From Clostridia bacterium (GTDB taxonomy: Bacteria; Bacillota; Clostridia; Christensenellales; DTU072), in NCBI GenBank assembly GCA_028699795.1, contig JAQVTZ010000034.1, forward strand, positions 1-12,372: a stretch of DNA of 12,372 nucleotides, written 5' to 3'. Made by a program: the position numbers and the translations under genes. Positions within the stretch are counted from its first letter, which is position 1; every line of letters starts with the position of its first letter. Positions 7,962 to 12,372 of the stretch are shown in pieces. The notes under the pieces were generated by a model. The model saw nothing but the letters and a program-made list of their open reading frames with translations. It had not been told where the DNA came from and made no database searches.

Positions 7962-9923
7962 ATGTCTAAACAAAGAGCTGTAGATCTTGTAAATGTATTT
8001 TGGGGTAGCGAAATATTCAAAAAGCAATCGGATGGCAAGCTTTCTAGTAAGTGGTATTTTTTCAAGCCGCAGATCGGCAATCTTTCCCCTGCATGTCATT
8101 TGCCAAACGCAGCGTTTTGCGTTGTACCGTATAGCGGCAGTTATTCTACGGGATACGGTATTTACAATCCTTCTTACGGCTCTGTGCCTACAGAAATGTC
8201 GAAAGAGAAATTCTTAAAGGGCTTTACTCATTTTTGCCACAGCGGAAGCGGGTTTATAGAGAATTTTTATAATTATTTTATGATTTGTCCCTCTATTGAT
8301 AAACAAAAGATTTTATCGGAGAGAGGCGGATGCGGATGGTATGAAGCAGACACTCCCGATTATTGCGCAAAGGTCGCTTTGGACGGTGTAACGGCTAATT
8401 ATGAATTCGCATTAAAAAAAGGCAAAACCATCCGCATTTTGCCTTATTATGGAGGATTGGATAACCAAAGCAAAAGGTGCAAACAATACCACTATAATTA
8501 TACCGAGGAGAGAAGAGGCGAAGTATTGGCATTTTGCGTAAATATAGATGATATGCCGTTATACTTTGCCGTAGCGTCAAAAAATAAATACATTTTAGAG
8601 AAAGAGAACGGGCGATACCATCTGACATTCGATACCGAAAATGCGTCGCTCTCTGTAAGCTATTCATTCGTATCGGCTGACGAAGCCTGCGCAAGAGTGA
8701 CTTCGTCATGTTTCAACTATACCGAGGCAAAAAAACGCGGCGAAGACCTCTGGCAAAAGACGCTGTCTGTGGTAGACATAAAGGGTGACGAGAAGACCCG
8801 TATATTGTTCTATACCGCTCTGTACAACGCGCTCAAAAAACCTTGCATAGACAACTTTGCCTATCCGGTTTTCGATTTGGCAACCATGTGGGATCTGTAT
8901 AAAACGCACTTCCCTCTCATGTATATTTTTTACCCGACTAAGGCCGCGACTATTGTAGACGGCTTGGCAAAGTGCTTTGCAAACGGTCATTTTTACAATT
9001 CTAAGCTTATGGAGATGCGTTTAAGAGAGTCAAAGCAGGCTGTTTCGCTGATGTCTCTCTGTATCGCTACGGCTTATCTATACGGCATTGATGCCGATTA
9101 TGACACACTGTTGCCTCTTGCAAAAAAAGACTTAGAGTACCATGCGAAAAGAGGCAAAATATTTAAGCCGTATGTTACGCACAATTTGGATTTTTTGGAC
9201 GCATATTATGCATTGATTGCTTGCGGGGTCGATTTAAGCGAAGATATACATGCGGCGGCAAAGTTCCGCGAGACAAGGTTATATAATAAAAAAGAATTGC
9301 TGAAACGCGGCATCGGGCGAAAGTTTTATGAGGGAACAAATGTCAATTATAGTTTTAGGGTGTCTTCCTCTATGGAGCCGCGTCTCAAAAAGAGCAACAA
9401 ACACCAACTAATTAAGGAGTTGGATCGCTTCTTTGGGTTTGACGGCGATGATGTAACAAACTTTACATCCCCCACGCCGTATCGGGTTGTTTGCAAATAC
9501 GGCAAACGCTATCGCCGTTTTGAGGGATTGAACAATGAGACCGATATGGAAACAATGTATATGTATCATAAGCTACACGAATACGGAAAGTGCGAAGATA
9601 TCATAAACGAGGCGATAACGCATCATTTTAACATAAGCAACGGCGGGTTATGCGGCAATGACGATAGCGGCGGTTTGACATCGTGGCTTGTGCTGAATAT
9701 CTTGGGACTATATCCCGTTATCGGCACAAACGAATTGCTAATAGGCAGTCCTCAAGTTGACGAAGCGACTATTATGCTGGACAATAAATTGACAATAAAA
9801 GTTGTAGGGCATCGCGCAAAAAAGCATATAAGCCGAGTACTTCTAAACGGCAAGGAACTGATAAACAGGCAAACGGATATCATGACACTTAGGCGTGGCG
9901 GAGAACTGGTTATTGAATATTAA
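7962..9923 (+). CDS. Divergent, probably cytoplasmic GH92-family glycoside hydrolase (alpha-mannosidase-like)
   Basis: GH92 enzymes are calcium-dependent, inverting exo-alpha-mannosidases. This 653-residue protein follows the GH92 order along its length. It opens VNVFWGSEIF (10-19) and has GFTHFCHSGSGF in the N-terminal beta domain. The helical domain then begins near FYTALYNALKKP and continues with ATMWDLYKTHFPL (M309-D311), FYEGTNVNYSF (E457), LNNETD (E526), GLCGNDDSGG (D567, D568), and finally LGLYPVIGTNELLIGSP. E457 aligns with the glutamate of the YxEGNxWQY block and D567/D568 with GNDD, the regions I recall as carrying the acid and base. It differs from typical GH92s: it is shorter, has no signal peptide, and the WQY, NEPxHH and GDHAxxxIADAY motifs are altered. 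The start is ATG 7962 after AGGTAGGT (7951-7958). It is the last gene of the cluster. Activity on something other than mannose is possible. Confidence 0.85.
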   Translation: MSKQRAVDLVNVFWGSEIFKKQSDGKLSSKWYFFKPQIGNLSPACHLPNAAFCVVPYSGSYSTGYGIYNPSYGSVPTEMSKEKFLKGFTHFCHSGSGFIENFYNYFMICPSIDKQKILSERGGCGWYEADTPDYCAKVALDGVTANYEFALKKGKTIRILPYYGGLDNQSKRCKQYHYNYTEERRGEVLAFCVNIDDMPLYFAVASKNKYILEKENGRYHLTFDTENASLSVSYSFVSADEACARVTSSCFNYTEAKKRGEDLWQKTLSVVDIKGDEKTRILFYTALYNALKKPCIDNFAYPVFDLATMWDLYKTHFPLMYIFYPTKAATIVDGLAKCFANGHFYNSKLMEMRLRESKQAVSLMSLCIATAYLYGIDADYDTLLPLAKKDLEYHAKRGKIFKPYVTHNLDFLDAYYALIACGVDLSEDIHAAAKFRETRLYNKKELLKRGIGRKFYEGTNVNYSFRVSSSMEPRLKKSNKHQLIKELDRFFGFDGDDVTNFTSPTPYRVVCKYGKRYRRFEGLNNETDMETMYMYHKLHEYGKCEDIINEAITHHFNISNGGLCGNDDSGGLTSWLVLNILGLYPVIGTNELLIGSPQVDEATIMLDNKLTIKVVGHRAKKHISRVLLNGKELINRQTDIMTLRRGGELVIEY

Positions 9924-9978
9924 GGAATCACTATTTGGCACCCGCTTGTCATTTTAGGTTTGTGGCCTCTTATACTGT

Positions 9979-10605
9979 CTATCCTAAATCCAACATTTTC
10001 ACCATTTTGTAGAATCCATCTATTGAGTATTTATGATATTTTGAGGGTAGTTCGACTTTTTCGGTGGGACAAAACCCAAACTTTTCATATATTCTCTTTG
10101 CGTTGCCGTTATAGAGTTCGACACATAAGGATAATTTTTTATATCCGTTTTCTTTTGCAAGTTCTTCCGCTTTTTGTAATAACTCTAAGCAAAATCCTTT
10201 TCCTCGACACACTTCGAATACCGCGAGATTGGAAATGTAATACTCGTCTTCCTTATACAAAACAGAAAGATATTTATTGATACCAGAGCGAAACAATATT
10301 TTCATTAAATTCGTAAAGCCCATTGTATTAAAAAACTCTTTGCCATATTTAAACATATTCTTTTCCATTTGTTTCATTTCCGTAATGGACATAGCGTGCA
10401 GAAGTCCGCAAACTTTTCCGTTATCGATTTTTACATAACAGTATTCTTTGCTGAACAAAATATCTGGTTTTGTATAGAACATCTTAATATACTTGTATAT
10501 TTCAGGCTCCCCATCAATAAGAAAATAACGGAACATGCTAGGTCCTGACATATACAAAAGTTTGATGCAATCCAAACTTTCAATTTCTATCGGTTTGCGT
10601 ATCAT
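9979..10605 (-). CDS. GNAT-family N-acetyltransferase
   Basis: The product is a 208-residue predicted acetyl-CoA-dependent acetyltransferase of unknown acceptor. The C-terminal GNAT core is clear: a beta strand ISNLAVFEV, then motif A CRGKGFCLELLQKAEELA (133-150), in which R134-GKG is the acetyl-CoA pyrophosphate loop, and motif B NGNAKRIYEKFGF (166-178). The N-terminal half (1-110) is poorly conserved and may form the acceptor side. The start is the ATG whose first base is 10605, because GGAGG (10615-10611 on this strand) sits five bases upstream. A TTG four codons earlier overlaps that binding site and is rejected. The gene runs towards the GH92 gene, ending 55 bases from its stop, with no clear terminator hairpin between them. 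It has its own extended -10 promoter. Its AT-rich, Lys/Tyr/Asn/Phe-heavy coding differs from the glycogen and oad genes. It is unlikely to belong to the sugar operon. Confidence 0.85.
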   Translation of the reverse strand: MIRKPIEIESLDCIKLLYMSGPSMFRYFLIDGEPEIYKYIKMFYTKPDILFSKEYCYVKIDNGKVCGLLHAMSITEMKQMEKNMFKYGKEFFNTMGFTNLMKILFRSGINKYLSVLYKEDEYYISNLAVFEVCRGKGFCLELLQKAEELAKENGYKKLSLCVELYNGNAKRIYEKFGFCPTEKVELPSKYHKYSIDGFYKMVKMLDLG

Positions 10606-10610
10606 AAATC

Positions 10611-10615
10611 CCTCC
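10611..10615 (-). promoter_or_regulatory. Ribosome binding site of the GNAT gene
   Basis: CCTCC on the plus strand reads GGAGG on the minus strand, five bases before the ATG that begins at 10605. It fixes the start at MIRKPIEI. The upstream in-frame TTG (10617-10615) overlaps this site and cannot be the start. Confidence 0.8.
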
Positions 10616-10657
10616 AAACATTACTATATCTTTCTATTGTAATATGTTGTGAACTAA

Positions 10658-10666
10658 ATTATAACA
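10658..10666 (-). promoter_or_regulatory. Extended -10 promoter of the GNAT gene
   Basis: Read on the minus strand this is TGTTATAAT: a perfect TATAAT hexamer (10663-10658) with the TGn extension that can substitute for a good -35 box. No strong -35 is present; TTCCTT, 17 bases upstream, is the nearest match. Transcription would begin near 10651, leaving a leader of about 45 bases before the ATG. Confidence 0.55.
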
Positions 10667-10756
10667 TCATGAGACGAAAGAAGGAACAATTACCATACCC
10701 AACACTACTTCTACAAAGTTTCGCTTGACGAGATTGCGCATACTATTATTTAATGC

Positions 10757-10786
10757 TTGCCTCTTGACAGCGCAAAATGTTATAAT
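10757..10786 (+). promoter_or_regulatory. Probable promoter of oadA with extended -10
   Basis: TATAAT at 10781-10786 is preceded by TGT, giving an extended -10 identical over ten bases (ATGTTATAAT) to that of the divergent GNAT gene. TTGCCT (10757-10762) lies 18 bases upstream and can serve as -35. A consensus TTGACA at 10764-10769 is also present but only 11 bases from the -10, too close for normal use. Transcription would start near 10793, just before the GGAGG (10802-10806) that serves oadA. Confidence 0.55.
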
Positions 10787-10812
10787 AAACTGACTATATT
10801 TGGAGGTACGAA

Positions 10813-12198
10813 ATGAAACGAGTTTTTTTCACCGAAACCGTGCTTCGTGACGCGAACCAATCTCTTATTGCGACACGACTGCCCTATAAGCAGTTCGAAG
10901 ATATATTGCCTACGATGGATAAGGCGGGATATTATTCGGTAGAATGTTGGGGTGGAGCTGTTTTCGATTGTTGTCTTAGATTCTTAGGCGAAGACCCTTG
11001 GGTAAGACTGCGCAACATTCGCAAACATATGCCCAACAGTAAATTGCAAATGTTGTTGCGCGGCCAAAACTTACTGGGCTATAAGCATTATCCCGATGAA
11101 ATTGTTAAGATGTTTGTTGCAAAGTCTGTCGAAAACGGTATCAATGTGATTCGCATTTTTGACGCGCTCAACGACTTACGCAATATTGAGGTCGCCGCCA
11201 AAGAAGCGATTAAGCGCGGCGCCATCGTATCGGGTGCCATCAGTTATACCCAAAGCCCCGTGCATACCATCGAGGCGTTTGCAAAACTTGCCAAAGAATT
11301 AGAGAACATGGGAGCCTCAACCATTTGCATCAAAGATATGGCGGGCGTCATGAGCCCCGCCGAAGCTTACGAATTGGTAACCGCCATTAAAAACAGCGTC
11401 AAGCTGCCTGTAGTACTGCATACTCATTGCACCACAGGGCTTGCATTTATGACTTATCTCAAAGCAATAGAGGCGGGCGTCGATGTCATCGATACCGCCA
11501 CTTCTTGTTTTAGCGGAGGCACCAGCCAACCCGCAACCGAAACTCTTAACTATGCGCTCAAACAACTCGGTTACGATACGGGTCTTGACGATAGCATACT
11601 AAAAAAGGTAAACGATTATTTCAAACCTTTGCGCGACAATTATATCGCGGACGGCACGCTAATGCCCAAGATGATGGCGACAGATACGGACGCGCTTAAT
11701 TACAAGATTCCCGGCGGCATGCTATCCAACCTTGTCTCCCAACTGAAAGCGCAAAACGCAATGGATAAGTTCGAAGATGTGTTAACCGAAACGCCCAAAG
11801 TGCGCGAAGACCTCGGCTATCCGCCTCTCGTCACCCCCATGAGCCAAATGGTGGGCGTACAAGCGGCTTCCAATGTACTTATGGGCGAAAGGTACAAAAA
11901 CATTTCCAAAGAAGTCAAGGCGTATTGCCTTGGCGAATACGGAACAGCTCCCGCGCCAATTAAGCCTGAGGTGCTCCAAAAAGTGTTGGGCAACGAAAAA
12001 CCTCTGCAAGGCAGATATGCAGACTCGCTTGCGCCTGTATTTGAGTCCGCCAAGCAAGAGCTTGCGGATGTTGCAAGAAGCGACGAAGATGTACTGTCTT
12101 ATGTACTGTTTCCTCAAGTGGCCGAAAAATTCTTTGCAGAACGCAAGGCAAAAGAAGAGAAAATCGTGCGTTATACGATTTCACCCGTAGAGAAGTAG
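10813..12198 (+). CDS. oadA: Oxaloacetate decarboxylase alpha-type carboxyltransferase, without biotinyl domain
   Basis: This is a 461-residue carboxyltransferase of the OadA / pyruvate carboxylase subunit B / transcarboxylase 5S group. It moves CO2 between oxaloacetate and protein-bound biotin; in the Oad complex the carboxybiotin is then decarboxylated by the membrane beta subunit while sodium is pumped out. The TIM barrel begins with ETVLRDANQSL, with D13 a metal ligand. K174 in CIKDMAG is the carbamylated lysine by family analogy, and H203 and H205 in LHTHCTTG complete the metal site. The conserved C-terminal carboxylase region with GGMLSNL and PLVTPMSQMVG follows. The protein stops about 130 residues short of a classical OadA: there is no Pro/Ala linker or AMKM biotin site, so a separate biotin carrier protein is needed. 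GGAGG at 10802-10806 supports the ATG. OadG-like downstream favours a sodium-pumping decarboxylase over pyruvate carboxylase. Confidence 0.9.
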   Translation: MKRVFFTETVLRDANQSLIATRLPYKQFEDILPTMDKAGYYSVECWGGAVFDCCLRFLGEDPWVRLRNIRKHMPNSKLQMLLRGQNLLGYKHYPDEIVKMFVAKSVENGINVIRIFDALNDLRNIEVAAKEAIKRGAIVSGAISYTQSPVHTIEAFAKLAKELENMGASTICIKDMAGVMSPAEAYELVTAIKNSVKLPVVLHTHCTTGLAFMTYLKAIEAGVDVIDTATSCFSGGTSQPATETLNYALKQLGYDTGLDDSILKKVNDYFKPLRDNYIADGTLMPKMMATDTDALNYKIPGGMLSNLVSQLKAQNAMDKFEDVLTETPKVREDLGYPPLVTPMSQMVGVQAASNVLMGERYKNISKEVKAYCLGEYGTAPAPIKPEVLQKVLGNEKPLQGRYADSLAPVFESAKQELADVARSDEDVLSYVLFPQVAEKFFAERKAKEEKIVRYTISPVEK

Positions 12199-12205
12199 GT
12201 GCGCC

Positions 12206-12372
12206 ATGAATGCTGTGTTTGTAAATACAATACCTGCGGCAACGGCTATACCTGTCCAAGTTTCGACAGGGGATTCCTTCCTGATTGCGCTGATTGGCAT
12301 CTTTTTGGTGCTCGCCGTTTTGGTGGTGCTGATGGTCTGCATTCAAGTTATGGGGTTTGTTCAGATCGGAAG
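12206..12372 (+). CDS. OadG-like gamma subunit of a sodium-pumping decarboxylase, 5' part
   Basis: The frame starts seven bases after the oadA stop and runs off the window, giving 55 codons. An AGG at 12197-12199, overlapping the oadA stop, lies six bases before the ATG. The first 24 residues are uncharged apart from one aspartate. They are followed by a single strongly hydrophobic segment of about 25 residues (25-49) with FLIALIGIFLVLAVLVVLMV, the form expected of the membrane anchor of an OadG subunit, which holds the alpha and beta subunits together. The position directly after oadA supports the call. The final codons (from Q53 on) coincide with an adapter-like sequence and may not be genuine. 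With so little sequence, another small membrane protein cannot be excluded. Confidence 0.7.
   Translation, partial: MNAVFVNTIPAATAIPVQVSTGDSFLIALIGIFLVLAVLVVLMVCIQVMGFVQIG
12363..12372. other. Possible retained sequencing-adapter end
   Basis: The last ten bases, AGATCGGAAG, are exactly the first ten bases of the common Illumina TruSeq adapter, and they end at the final base of the window. A chance match of ten bases at precisely this place is unlikely, so the contig end probably contains untrimmed adapter. The last three codons of the oadG-like frame should be treated as unreliable. Confidence 0.65.

Noticed and set aside
3719..9923. The cluster as a mobile element or prophage fragment
   Set aside because: No transposase, integrase, terminal repeats or attachment-site duplication could be seen at either edge; only gene content suggests an accessory insert.
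9924..9978. Bidirectional terminator between the GH92 and GNAT genes
   Set aside because: No stem with a flanking T- or A-run was found in the 55-base gap.
10605..10617. TTG start four codons upstream of the GNAT ATG
   Set aside because: It overlaps the GGAGG ribosome binding site that serves the downstream ATG.
10764..10769. Perfect TTGACA as the -35 box of the oadA promoter
   Set aside because: The only good -10 (10781-10786) is 11 bases away and no -10-like hexamer lies 16-18 bases downstream; TTGCCT at 10757 is better spaced.
11960..12346. Antisense open frame of 128 codons over the end of oadA and oadG
   Set aside because: His/Gln/Arg-rich translation without a domain, opposite to two supported genes; typical shadow.

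Overview
This looks like chromosomal DNA from an anaerobic, gut-type member of the Bacillota (Clostridia or a near relative), probably an assembled metagenome contig. The basis is indirect: strong GGAGG-type ribosome binding sites, a glgA-glgP glycogen pair, a fructuronate/mannonate reductase of the short-chain dehydrogenase type, and an oxaloacetate decarboxylase alpha subunit that lacks its biotinyl domain and is followed by an OadG-like gene. I see no tRNA, rRNA, CRISPR array, transposase, integrase or phage gene. Lineage below phylum is a guess.

Layout. Bases 1-3439 hold the 3' part of glycogen synthase (glgA) followed by complete glycogen phosphorylase (glgP). A 279-base AT-rich gap follows, then five same-strand genes with gaps of 14, 43, 22 and 63 bases (3719-9923). 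They are mannonate dehydratase (uxuA), an SDR-type mannonate oxidoreductase, two different Gfo/Idh/MocA-family oxidoreductases, and a divergent GH92-family glycoside hydrolase with no signal peptide. A convergent GNAT acetyltransferase (minus strand) closes this block. A divergent promoter region then leads into oadA-oadG. The oadG reading frame runs off the end, and the last ten bases equal the start of the Illumina TruSeq adapter.

How the genes may work together. UxuA and the SDR are a recognised pair: fructuronate to mannonate to 2-keto-3-deoxygluconate (KDG). The rest of a standard hexuronate operon (uronate isomerase UxaC, KDG kinase and aldolase, transporter, regulator) is absent from the window. 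In its place are two NAD(P)-type Gfo/Idh/MocA enzymes and an apparently cytoplasmic GH92 protein, a family otherwise known for exo-alpha-mannosidases. The inference I find most interesting is a cytoplasmic route in which a glycoside is cleaved, or oxidised and then cleaved, and its sugar enters as mannonate or fructuronate and ends as KDG. One version is alpha-mannoside to mannose, to mannono-lactone/mannonate, to KDG. The sequence supports the gene content and the family calls, not the chemistry. The flanking glycogen and oxaloacetate decarboxylase genes look like ordinary core metabolism, so the 3719-9923 block reads as an accessory catabolic insert between them.
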